A program made the position numbers and the translations under genes. Shown piece by piece: positions 33,709 to 41,901 of a DNA stretch of 64,000 bases (its first letter is position 1; each line of letters opens with the position of its first letter). The notes below the pieces were generated by a model. That model was not told the origin of the DNA, did no database searches, and worked only from the letters and a program-made list of their open reading frames with translations. Location of the stretch: positions 1 to 64,000 of the forward strand of contig NZ_JAAIKB010000005.1 of NCBI RefSeq assembly GCF_011040385.1, given 5' to 3'. Origin of the DNA: Falsiroseomonas algicola. GTDB taxonomy: Bacteria; Pseudomonadota; Alphaproteobacteria; Acetobacterales; Acetobacteraceae.

Positions 33709-35313
33709 ATGACCGCTCCCCTCTCCTCCCCCGCCCTCCACAGACCCCGGCCGAAGGTGGCCATCATCGGCGCGGGGCCAGGCGGCCTCGCCGCCGCCAT
33801 GATGCTCGCGGCCTCCGGCGCCCGCGTCACGGTGTTCGAAAAGGACAACGTGGTCGGCGGGCGCACCCGCACCCTGGCGACCGATCAGGGATACAAGTTC
33901 GACCTCGGGCCGACCTTCTTCCTCTACCCCCGCATCCTGAAGGAGATCTTCAGCCGCTGCGGCGCCGATCTCGAACAGGAGATCGACATGCGGCGGCTGG
34001 AGCCGCAATACCGGCTGATCTTCGAACAGGGCGGCAGCACCACCCAGATCGAGGCCAGCGCCGACATGGCGCGGATGGAAGCGGCGATCGCCGGCATCTC
34101 GCCGAAGGACGCCAAGGGGCTGCGGCCCTTCATGGAGGAGAACCGCGCCAAGCTCGCGGCCTTCCGCCCGGTTCTGGAACGCGCCTTCTCCACCGCCGCC
34201 GACATGATCCGGCCGGACATGATCAAGGCGCTGCCGCTGATGAAGCCCTGGTCCACGGTGGACCGTGACCTGGCGCGCCACTTCAGCGACCCGCGCGTAC
34301 GCCTCGCCTTCTCCTTCCAGACCAAGTACCTGGGCATGAGCCCGTTCAAATGCCCGGCGCTCTTCACCATCCTGTCCTTCCTGGAATACGAGCACGGCAT
34401 CTTCCACCCCATCGGCGGCTGCGGCGCGGTCTCTGTCGCCATGGCGAAGGTGGCGGAGCGCCTCGGCGCCGAGATCCGGCTGAACGCGCCCGTGGAGCGC
34501 ATCGGCTTCGAAGGCCGCCGCGCCAAGGGGGTGGAGATCGGTGGCGTGCGGCATGACGCGGACGCGGTCGTCGTGAACGCCGATTTCGCCCACGCCATCC
34601 CGCGGCTGATCCCGGATCACCTCCGCAAGGGCTGGAAGGACCGGAAGATCGGGCAGGCCAAGTATTCCTGCTCCACCTTCATGCTCTATCTCGGGCTGGA
34701 CCGGGAACTGCCGGAACTCGCCCACCACAACGTCCTGCTCTCCGAGGGCTACCAGGAGAACATCGCCCAGATCGAACGGGGCGATATCCCGGAAGTCCCC
34801 TCGCTCTACGTGCAGCACGCCGGCGCCACGGACCCGACCATGGCCCCCAAGGGCCACTCGGCGCTCTACGTCCTGGTGCCCGTGCCGAACCTCATCAAGC
34901 AGCCGGACTGGCCCGCCCAGGCCGCACGTTACCGGGAGATCGCGCTCGACCGCCTCAAGGTCCTCGGCCTGCCGGACCTGCGGCCCCACATCAAGTACGA
35001 ACGCATCGTCGCCCCCCAGGACTGGGAGAGCGACTTCGCGGTCGGCTTCGGCGCCACCTTCAACCTCTCCCACGAACTGCCGCAGATGCTGCTGTTCCGC
35101 CCGGGCAACCGCTTCCGGGACGTGGAAGGCGTCTACCTCGTCGGCGGCGGCACCCACCCGGGCAGCGGCCTGCCCGTCATCTACGAAGGGGCCCGCATCA
35201 CGACGGGGCTGATGGCGCAGGACCTCGGCCTCGCCAGCGCGCCCAGCCGCCCCACGGCCGGCGGCGACTTCGCGGCCGCCACGCCGGCCGCCGCCTACGG
35301 GCCGGATCGGTAG
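33709..35313 (+). CDS. crtN: CrtN/CrtI-type carotenoid desaturase
   Basis: A 534-residue FAD-dependent desaturase. The N-terminal FAD motif VAIIGAGPGGLAAAMMLA (about 17-34), GGRTRTLATDQGYKFDLGPTFFLYP, FSFQTKYLGMSPFKCPALFTIL and the C-terminal block YLVGGGTHPGSGLPVIYEGARIT are typical of phytoene/dehydrosqualene desaturases. In this setting it would add double bonds to squalene to give a coloured C30 chain. It is the first gene of the cluster, separated from the second by a 246-base hairpin-rich gap. C40 phytoene desaturase is the alternative, made less likely by the absence of crtB and crtE here. Confidence 0.86.
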   Translation: MTAPLSSPALHRPRPKVAIIGAGPGGLAAAMMLAASGARVTVFEKDNVVGGRTRTLATDQGYKFDLGPTFFLYPRILKEIFSRCGADLEQEIDMRRLEPQYRLIFEQGGSTTQIEASADMARMEAAIAGISPKDAKGLRPFMEENRAKLAAFRPVLERAFSTAADMIRPDMIKALPLMKPWSTVDRDLARHFSDPRVRLAFSFQTKYLGMSPFKCPALFTILSFLEYEHGIFHPIGGCGAVSVAMAKVAERLGAEIRLNAPVERIGFEGRRAKGVEIGGVRHDADAVVVNADFAHAIPRLIPDHLRKGWKDRKIGQAKYSCSTFMLYLGLDRELPELAHHNVLLSEGYQENIAQIERGDIPEVPSLYVQHAGATDPTMAPKGHSALYVLVPVPNLIKQPDWPAQAARYREIALDRLKVLGLPDLRPHIKYERIVAPQDWESDFAVGFGATFNLSHELPQMLLFRPGNRFRDVEGVYLVGGGTHPGSGLPVIYEGARITTGLMAQDLGLASAPSRPTAGGDFAAATPAAAYGPDR

Positions 35314-35333
35314 GCGGGTTTCGCGGGCGGTTC

Positions 35334-35510
35334 GCGGGGGCGCTGCCCCCGCACCCCCGCCGGGGGGCGTGGCGCCCCCCGGGCCCCGCCGGATTTCAAC
35401 GCTGGCCAGGGAGGGGGCCTGAAGCCCCCTCCCTGGCCAGCGTTCAATACCTGAGGTCCAGGAGGCCGCTGCCTCCTGGCAGGGGGTGCAGGGGGACAGC
35501 GTCCCCCTGC
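35334..35510. repeat. Five-hairpin intergenic repeat, copy R3
   Basis: Five perfect hairpins in 177 bases: 35334-35352, 35360-35382, 35398-35444 (21-bp stem, loop CTGAA), 35458-35479 (loop CGCT) and 35488-35510 (loop AGC). The last two match hairpins 3 and 4 of the repeat at 58155-58321 in order; the final one is identical in sequence. They fill most of the gap between the two desaturase genes. Confidence 0.8.
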
Positions 35511-35559
35511 GAATCACCCCGCAAACACGCTACGAATAGAGGCACGGAGGTGCGTTCGC

Positions 35560-37146
35560 ATGGCTGATCGGGTGGTGGTGGTCGGGGGTGGCCTGGGAGG
35601 CCTCGCGGCGGCGGCGGTGGCGGCGGCGCGCGGGCACAAGGTCACGCTGCTCGACAAGAACCCTTGGCTGGGTGGCAAGGCGGCTGTGTTGAGCCTGTCG
35701 GCGCCGGATGGCAGTGGTGATTTCCGGTTCGACATGGGGCCGACCATCCTGACGGTGCCGCGCGTGTTGCGCCGGATCTATGCGGAGGCGGGGCTCGACC
35801 AGGCGAAGGAGTTGCCGCTGATCCGGCTGGATCCGCAGTGGCGGTGTTTCTTCGAGGATGGGACGCAGATCGACCTGATGGCCGATGTCGCGACCATGCA
35901 GGCGCAGATCGAAAAGTTCGCGCCCGGGCGCGGGCTGGGCGAGGGTTATCGGAAGTTCCAGGAGGAGAGCCGCCACCTGCATGGTGTCTCCGAAAAGTTC
36001 TTCTTCTGGCGCCCGGTGGAGGGTGTGACCGACACCATCGACATGAAGGCCAACCTCAACCCGAACACCATCCGGGACGTGTTGAGCCTGAAGATGGGCC
36101 AGACCGCGGCCAAGGTGATCCGCGGCCATGTGCCGGATGAGCGCCTGGCCCAGATGCTGGACCATTACTGCCAGTATATCGGCTCCTCGCCCTATCTGGC
36201 GCCGGCGGTGGTGTGCTCGATCGGCGACATGCAGGCGAGCGAGGGCGTCTGGTATCCCGTCGGCGGCACGCGCGCGGTGGCGGAGGGCTTGGCGAAGCTG
36301 GCCGCGAGCCTCGGCGCCGATCTGCGCCCGAATTCCGAGGTCACCGGCTTCGACATCGAGAATGGCGCCATCAAGGGCGTGCGCGTGGGGTCGGAGCGGA
36401 TTGCCTGCGATGCCGTCATCTCCAACATGGATGCCATCCGGACCTACAAGGAACTGGTCGGCGGCGATGTCGGCCGGAAATACGAGAAGAAGGGGTTCGA
36501 GCCCGCCTGCAGCGGCGTCGTGCTCTATCTCGGCCTGAAGAAGCGCTACGACCACCTGGCGCATCACTGCTTCGTCTTCTCCAGGGATGCGGAGGAGGAG
36601 TTCGACAGCATCTACAAGAAGGGCGAGCCCGCGCCCGATCCCACGGCCTATCTGGCGGCCACGTCGTGCAGCGACGACACCACGGCGCCGGCGGGGGGGG
36701 AGGCGCTGTATGTGCTGGTCCACACGCCGCATCTGCGCCCGCATCATGACTGGTCCAAGATGCTGCCGAAGTACCGGCAGACCATCCTCGACAAGCTGAA
36801 GCGCACGGCGGGGATGGAGGATATCGAGGAGCGGATCGTGGTGGAGAGCCAGCTGACGCCGGTCGATATCCACAACCGCTACAAGGTGCTGGACGGCGCG
36901 ATCTACGGGCTTGCCAGCCATGGCAGCTTCACCGGCGCCTTCAAGCCGGGCAACCGCAGCAAGGCGGTGAAGGGGCTCTACCTCTGCGGCGGTGCCGCGC
37001 ATCCGGGGCCGGGCATGCCGATGGTGATGATGTCCGGCTGGATCGCCGCCGATGCGCTGGACCGCGACCGTGGCGGCCGTGGCATGAGCGAGGCGGCGCG
37101 GCAGGCCGGGCGGCGCGATTCCGAAATCGCCGCGGCGGCGGAATAG
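35560..37146 (+). CDS. Second CrtN/CrtP-type carotenoid flavoenzyme
   Basis: A 528-residue relative of the desaturase family with FAD motif VVVVGGGLGGLAAAAVAAARG, DMGPTILTVPRVLRRIYAEAGL and the C-terminal GLYLCGGAAHPGPGMPMVMMSGW. Its sequence is clearly different from the first enzyme. In C30 pathways the second paralogue (CrtP/CrtNb) oxidises a terminal methyl group to an aldehyde; that role is assigned here from position next to glycosyl-, acyltransferase and aldehyde dehydrogenase genes. A further desaturation is the alternative. Start ATG 35560 follows a GGAGGTGCG site. Confidence 0.82.
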   Translation: MADRVVVVGGGLGGLAAAAVAAARGHKVTLLDKNPWLGGKAAVLSLSAPDGSGDFRFDMGPTILTVPRVLRRIYAEAGLDQAKELPLIRLDPQWRCFFEDGTQIDLMADVATMQAQIEKFAPGRGLGEGYRKFQEESRHLHGVSEKFFFWRPVEGVTDTIDMKANLNPNTIRDVLSLKMGQTAAKVIRGHVPDERLAQMLDHYCQYIGSSPYLAPAVVCSIGDMQASEGVWYPVGGTRAVAEGLAKLAASLGADLRPNSEVTGFDIENGAIKGVRVGSERIACDAVISNMDAIRTYKELVGGDVGRKYEKKGFEPACSGVVLYLGLKKRYDHLAHHCFVFSRDAEEEFDSIYKKGEPAPDPTAYLAATSCSDDTTAPAGGEALYVLVHTPHLRPHHDWSKMLPKYRQTILDKLKRTAGMEDIEERIVVESQLTPVDIHNRYKVLDGAIYGLASHGSFTGAFKPGNRSKAVKGLYLCGGAAHPGPGMPMVMMSGWIAADALDRDRGGRGMSEAARQAGRRDSEIAAAAE

Positions 37147-37148
37147 CC

Positions 37149-37964
37149 ATGGCTGCTGCGCCGAAGCCGGAGGGGGAGGACCCCGTCCCCCTCTTCGATC
37201 CGCGGCGCATGGCCTTCTTCCACTTCATGTTCCGGCGCTTCTTCGCCAAGCACATGCGCGCCGCGCGGGTGGCGCGCTGGGGGATGCCGCGGGAGTATGG
37301 CGCGCGGCCCCTCGTCATCTTCGCCAACCATCCGGGCTGGTGGGACGGCGTCGCCTTCATGCTGCTGTCGCAGCGCCTGTTCCGCGGGCGTACCATGTTC
37401 ATCCCGATGGATGCGCAGGCGCTCAGCCGCTACGCCTTCATGAAGCGCCTCGGTGTCTTCGGGATCGAGACGGGGACGCCGCGCGGTGCCGTCGCCTTCC
37501 TGCGCACGGCGAAGACGGTGCTGGCGGCGCCGGATCGCATGCTCTGGATGAATGCGCCGGGCCGCTTCAGCGATGTGCGCGAACGCCCGGTGCCGATCGC
37601 GCCGGGGATGACGCGGCTGCCGGAGATGGCGCCGGATGCGCTCTTCGTGCCGCTCGCGCTCGACTACCCCTTCTGGACGGAGCGCAAGGCGGAGATGCTC
37701 TGCGCCTTCGGCGATCCGATCGAGGCCTCGGCGTTGCTGGCGCTGCCGCGGGATGACCGCGCGCCGGCGCTGTCGCAGGCGCTGGCGCAGACGATGGATC
37801 GCCTGGCGCTGGACGCCATTGCCCGCGATCCGGCAAGGTTCGAGACGCTGCTGCGCGGGCCGGAAGGCATGGGAGGCGTGTGGCAGCTCTGGCGCCGCCT
37901 GCGCAGCACCCTGCGCGGCGAACGCTTCGATCCACGACACGATCCTCGCCAGGAGGCCGGCTAG
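37149..37964 (+). CDS. Lysophospholipid-acyltransferase-like (PlsC fold), CrtO role likely
   Basis: A 271-residue acyltransferase with the HX4D catalytic motif in FANHPGWWDG (His61, Asp66) and a following GRTMFIPMDAQ block. No signal peptide. Acyltransferases in C30 carotenoid clusters (CrtO-like) esterify the sugar with a fatty acid; the position between the flavoenzyme (2-base gap) and the glycosyltransferase (3-base gap) supports that. An ordinary phospholipid role is less likely but cannot be excluded. Confidence 0.75.
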   Translation: MAAAPKPEGEDPVPLFDPRRMAFFHFMFRRFFAKHMRAARVARWGMPREYGARPLVIFANHPGWWDGVAFMLLSQRLFRGRTMFIPMDAQALSRYAFMKRLGVFGIETGTPRGAVAFLRTAKTVLAAPDRMLWMNAPGRFSDVRERPVPIAPGMTRLPEMAPDALFVPLALDYPFWTERKAEMLCAFGDPIEASALLALPRDDRAPALSQALAQTMDRLALDAIARDPARFETLLRGPEGMGGVWQLWRRLRSTLRGERFDPRHDPRQEAG

Positions 37965-37967
37965 ACC

Positions 37968-39071
37968 ATGGTTGCGGATTTCACCTGGGCCTGGATTGCG
38001 CTCGCGCTGGCGACCTTCCCGGCGACGATGGGGGTGGTGAACCTGTTCCTGGTGCGGCCGCCGGAGGGGAAGCCGAAGGACGGCACGCTGGTCTCCGTGC
38101 TGATCCCCGCGCGGAACGAGGAAGCGAACATCGCCGCCTGCCTCGATGCCGTGCTGGCCTCCCGCGGCGTCGCGATCGAAATCGTCGTGATGGATGACGG
38201 ATCGACGGACCGCACGGCGGCGATCGTGCAGGGCTATGCGGCGCGGGATTCGCGGGTGCGGCTGGAACAGGCGCCGCCGCTGCCCGCGGGCTGGACGGGC
38301 AAGGTGCATGCCTGCCAGCGCCTGGCGGATGCAGCGCGCGGGACGCATCTGCTGTTCATCGATGCCGATGTGCGGCTTGCCCCCGATGCCGCGGCCAGCA
38401 TGGCGGGGCATGCGGCGCGCACCGGGGCGGGCATGGTCACGGGCGTGCCGCGCCAGGTCATCGAATCGCTCGGCGAGGCCGCGACCGTGCCGATGATCAA
38501 TTTCCTCCTGATCTGCTACCTGCCGGGCGGCGGGCGCGCCTTCACGAAGCGGTCCGGCATGGCGGCGGCCTGCGGGCAATTGCTGCTGGTGGAGCGCGCG
38601 GCCTATGACCACACCGGCGGCCATGCCGCGGTGAAGGGCGTGCTGCATGACGGCCTCGCCCTGGCGCGACTGATGCGCGACGCCGGGCACGCGACGGAGA
38701 TCGTGGAGGGGGCGGGCCTCGCGACCTGCCGCATGTACACGAACTTCGCGGATTGCTGGGCGGGCTTCAGCAAGAATGCGCGGGAAGGCATGGCGACGCC
38801 GGTCGGCCTGCCGGTCTGGACCGCCATGCTGGCGGGCGCGCATCTCTGGCCCTTCGTCTTCCTGCCGAACACCGCGGCGATCATCGCGCTGGCGCTGGGC
38901 TTCGCGCTGCGCGCCGCCGTCACGCTCCGGGTGCGGGAGCCCTGGTGGACCATCCCGCTGCATCCGCTGACGGTGGCGGTGGCACTCGCCATCCAGTGGA
39001 CGGCGCTGGTGCGCGGGCTGATGGGCAAGCCGGCGGGGTGGAAGGGCCGCGCCTACCAGGGCATCGGCTGA
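37968..39071 (+). CDS. Family 2 glycosyltransferase, CrtQ-like
   Basis: A 367-residue membrane glycosyltransferase: one N-terminal helix, a GT2 catalytic domain with SVLIPARNEEANI, VVMDDGSTDRT and the DxD motif in LLFIDADVRL, then three or so C-terminal helices. In carotenoid clusters such enzymes (CrtQ type) add a sugar to the terminal carboxylate. The gene is 2 bases from the HpnCD fusion gene. Its close relative HpnB-type enzymes of hopanoid clusters are the alternative. Confidence 0.8.
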   Translation: MVADFTWAWIALALATFPATMGVVNLFLVRPPEGKPKDGTLVSVLIPARNEEANIAACLDAVLASRGVAIEIVVMDDGSTDRTAAIVQGYAARDSRVRLEQAPPLPAGWTGKVHACQRLADAARGTHLLFIDADVRLAPDAAASMAGHAARTGAGMVTGVPRQVIESLGEAATVPMINFLLICYLPGGGRAFTKRSGMAAACGQLLLVERAAYDHTGGHAAVKGVLHDGLALARLMRDAGHATEIVEGAGLATCRMYTNFADCWAGFSKNAREGMATPVGLPVWTAMLAGAHLWPFVFLPNTAAIIALALGFALRAAVTLRVREPWWTIPLHPLTVAVALAIQWTALVRGLMGKPAGWKGRAYQGIG

Positions 39072-39073
39072 GC

Positions 39074-40672
39074 GTGGACGGCGCCTCGGTTGCCGCCGGC
39101 CCGCCGACGCGGGACGAGAATTCGGAGAACTTCCCCGTCGCCTCGCGGCTGATCCCGGCCGCGCTGCGCCCGAAGGTGCTGGCCTTCTACCGCTTCGTCC
39201 GCACCGCCGACGACATCGCGGACAGCGCCTCGCTGAATAGCCATGAGAAGCTGGCCCGGCTGGAGGCGATGGAGATCCAGCTCGATGACCCCGCCGGCCC
39301 GCTGGCGGCGGTCGGCACGGAGGAGGCGCGGCTGCTGCTTTCCGCCTTCCGCCAGGATGCGGTGCGTGGCCGCTACCCCGATTGGGCAGCGCTGGAGGAT
39401 TACTGTGCCCGGTCCGCGGAGCCGGTGGGCCGCATGCTGCTGCGCCTGCATGGGGAGGATGACGAGGCGGCGGGCCATGCCTCCGACGGGCTCTGCACCG
39501 CGCTGCAGATCCTGAACCACCTGCAGGATTTGGTGCCGGACCGGGATGCGATGGACCGCATCTACCTGCCCGTGCCCTGGATGGCGCTGGCGGGCGGGGA
39601 AGCGGCGTTCTTCGCGCGGGAGAACCCGGCGCGGCGCGCCGTGCTGGATGCGGCGCTCGATCGGGTGGAGGCGGGCCTGGAACAGGCGGCGCCGCTGCCG
39701 CGGCTGCTGCGGTCCCGGCTGCGCTTCCAGGCAGCGGTGACGCTGGATCTGGGATGGCGGTTGCTGTCGAAGCTGCGGGCGGCCGATCCCGTGCAGGGGC
39801 GCGTTGCCCTGGGCAAGGCCGATTTCGGGAAGGCCTTCGCGCGCCTCGCCCTGCCGCCGCCCTCCGACGCCGCGGTGGTGCGCGCGCGGGTGGCGCGGGC
39901 AAAATCCTCCTTCGCGCGGGGGATGGCCGTGCTGAAGGGGGAGCGGCGCCGCGCGCTCTTCGCCGTCTATGGCTTCTGTCGCGCGGTGGACGACATCGCC
40001 GATGGCGCCGTGCCGGAAGCCGAGAAGCGCCGCTTCCTCGCGCAATGGCGCAGCAAGCTGGAGGCGCCGGATTGCGCGCTTTCCGCCGAACTCGCCTGGG
40101 CGCGCGATGCCTTCGCGCTGCCGCTCTCCGAATGCGAGGCGATGATCGCGGGGATGGAGACGGATGCGACGGCGCCGCTGCGGCTGCGGACGGAGATGCA
40201 GCTCGATGAGTATTGCCGCCGCGTGGCGGGCAGCGTCGGCGCCATGGCGGTGCGCATCTTCGGCGCGCCGGGGGCGGAGGGCTTCGGCCTGGCGCTGGGC
40301 CGCACCTTCCAGCTCGTGAACATCCTGCGCGACGTGGATGAGGATGCGGCGATCGACCGCGTCTACGTCCCCGCCGAGCTGCTGGCGCGCCATGGCGTGA
40401 CGGCGACGGCGGCCGAGGAGATCGTGGCGCATCCCGGCTTCGCCCGAAGCTGCGAGGAACTGGCGCATCGCGCCGCCGCCGGCTTCGCCCGGGCGGAGGC
40501 GGAGCTGCGCGAACACGACCCGGCGGCGCTGAAGCCCGCGCGCGTCATGATGTGGGGCTACCGCCAGCTGTTCGACCGCATGCAGGCCCGCGGCTTCGCG
40601 CATCCGCGCGTGCGGCCGCGCCTGTCGCGGGGCGAGAAGCTGCGCATGGCCCTGCTGGCGATGAAGCCCTGA
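39074..40672 (+). CDS. hpnCD: HpnC-HpnD fusion: presqualene and hydroxysqualene synthase
   Basis: A 532-residue protein joining two squalene-synthase-like domains normally made from separate genes. Residues about 14-260 are HpnC-like (ENFPVASRLIPAALR, aspartate motifs D46-D50 and D152-D156). Residues about 275-510 are HpnD-like (SSFARGMAVLKGERRRALFAVYGFCRAVDDIAD, motifs 306-310 and 420-424). Together they would condense two farnesyl diphosphates to presqualene diphosphate and then to hydroxysqualene. All four Asp-rich motifs are intact, so both halves look active. Start is GTG 39074, 2 bases after the glycosyltransferase; it overlaps hpnE by 1 base. Confidence 0.88.
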   Translation: MDGASVAAGPPTRDENSENFPVASRLIPAALRPKVLAFYRFVRTADDIADSASLNSHEKLARLEAMEIQLDDPAGPLAAVGTEEARLLLSAFRQDAVRGRYPDWAALEDYCARSAEPVGRMLLRLHGEDDEAAGHASDGLCTALQILNHLQDLVPDRDAMDRIYLPVPWMALAGGEAAFFARENPARRAVLDAALDRVEAGLEQAAPLPRLLRSRLRFQAAVTLDLGWRLLSKLRAADPVQGRVALGKADFGKAFARLALPPPSDAAVVRARVARAKSSFARGMAVLKGERRRALFAVYGFCRAVDDIADGAVPEAEKRRFLAQWRSKLEAPDCALSAELAWARDAFALPLSECEAMIAGMETDATAPLRLRTEMQLDEYCRRVAGSVGAMAVRIFGAPGAEGFGLALGRTFQLVNILRDVDEDAAIDRVYVPAELLARHGVTATAAEEIVAHPGFARSCEELAHRAAAGFARAEAELREHDPAALKPARVMMWGYRQLFDRMQARGFAHPRVRPRLSRGEKLRMALLAMKP

Positions 40673-41901
40673 TGGTCGTCCATGTGATCGGCGCAGGCGT
40701 CGCCGGGCTGGCGGCGGCGCTGGTGCTGGTGAAGGCTGGGCGGCGCGTGGTGGTGCATGAGGCCTCCCCTGGCGCGGGCGGGCGGGCGCGGGCGCTGCCG
40801 GATGGCACGGATAACGGCACGCATGCGCTGCTCGGCGCCAACCAGGCGGCGCTGGGATTCCTCCGCGATGTCGGCGCGCTGGAGGGCTGGGTGGAGCCGG
40901 AGCCCGGGGGGCTGCCGGTGCTGGACCTGGCGGACCACGCCGCGCGCCGCGTGGCGCTGGCGCCGATGGGCTGGCTGCGTGCCGGGATGCGCCCGGCGGG
41001 GATGGATGCCGGCGGGTTCCTGGCGCTGCTGCGCCTCGCCCTGCCGGGGCGGGACCGCAGCGTCGCCGACGCCTTCGCCCGCCACCCCGTGCTGCTGCGC
41101 GCGCTGGTGGAGCCGCTGACGGTGGCCGCGCTGAACACCCCCGCGACGGAGGCCTCCGCCAGGCTGCTGGGGATGGTGCTGCGCCGCCTCGGCGCGCCGG
41201 GCGCGGCGCGGCTGCTGGTGGCGCAGCGGGGCCTCGGGCCGGACATGGTGGCGCCGGCGCTGGCGACGATCGGCGCGCATGGCGGCGCGGTGCGCTTCGG
41301 CGCGCGGCTTCGCGGCCTGGTGCGGGCGGAGGGCCGTGTCGCGGCGCTGGATTTCGGGGAGACGGCGCAGCGCCTGGCGCCCGATGACCAGGTGGTGCTG
41401 GCGCTGCCGCCCTGGGAGGCGCTGCGGCTGCTGCCGGACCTGCCCGCGCCAGTGACGCATGCCCCCATCCTCAACGTCCATTTCGCGCGGGAAGGGGAGG
41501 GGCCGGTGCGCTTCATCGGGCTGCTCGGCGGGCTCGGCCAATGGGTGCTGGTGCGACCCTCCGGCGTCTCCGTGACGGTCAGCGCGGCGGATGACAGCGT
41601 GGGTCTGTCCGACGCCGAGGCGGCGGAGCGTATCTGGCCGGAGGTGCTGGCCGCCGCCATGGCCTTCCGCCTGCCCGGCGAATGGCCGATCCGCGCGCCT
41701 GGCGCGCGCGCCGTGCGGGAACGCCGCGCCACGCCGCGCCACGGCGTCGGCCCGCGGCCCGCGCCACCCCGCCGGCCGCTGCCGAACCTGGCCCTCGCCG
41801 GCGACTGGACGTTCCCCAGCCTCCCCGCGACCATCGATGCGGCGGTGCAGTCCGGACAGGCCGCTGCCGCGGCGTTGCTGCATCCGGGGCCGCGGCCGTG
41901 A
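40672..41901 (+). CDS. hpnE: HpnE-like hydroxysqualene dehydroxylase
   Basis: A 409-residue FAD enzyme of the amine-oxidase superfamily. N-terminal FAD motif VIGAGVAGLAAALVLVKAG, then GGRARALPDGTDNGTHALLGANQA, the HpnE hallmark, and a C-terminal LALAGDWTFPSLPATIDAAVQSG. It reduces hydroxysqualene to squalene, finishing the HpnC/D/E route. The gene order after the HpnC-HpnD fusion (1-base overlap) supports this. It could instead be a carotenoid-modifying oxidase. Ends in a 4-base overlap with the aldehyde dehydrogenase. Confidence 0.82.
   Translation: MVVHVIGAGVAGLAAALVLVKAGRRVVVHEASPGAGGRARALPDGTDNGTHALLGANQAALGFLRDVGALEGWVEPEPGGLPVLDLADHAARRVALAPMGWLRAGMRPAGMDAGGFLALLRLALPGRDRSVADAFARHPVLLRALVEPLTVAALNTPATEASARLLGMVLRRLGAPGAARLLVAQRGLGPDMVAPALATIGAHGGAVRFGARLRGLVRAEGRVAALDFGETAQRLAPDDQVVLALPPWEALRLLPDLPAPVTHAPILNVHFAREGEGPVRFIGLLGGLGQWVLVRPSGVSVTVSAADDSVGLSDAEAAERIWPEVLAAAMAFRLPGEWPIRAPGARAVRERRATPRHGVGPRPAPPRRPLPNLALAGDWTFPSLPATIDAAVQSGQAAAAALLHPGPRP

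Noticed and set aside
32005-35517. A minus-strand open frame of over 1100 codons antisense to the acyl-CoA dehydrogenase and crtN genes
   Set aside because: It is rich in Arg, Gly, Ala, Asp and His and has no recognisable domain. Such frames are a normal side effect of high GC content opposite real genes.
39074-40672. Two separate genes, hpnC and hpnD, in this interval
   Set aside because: The frame is open through the junction near residue 265 and no start codon with a ribosome site precedes the HpnD part.
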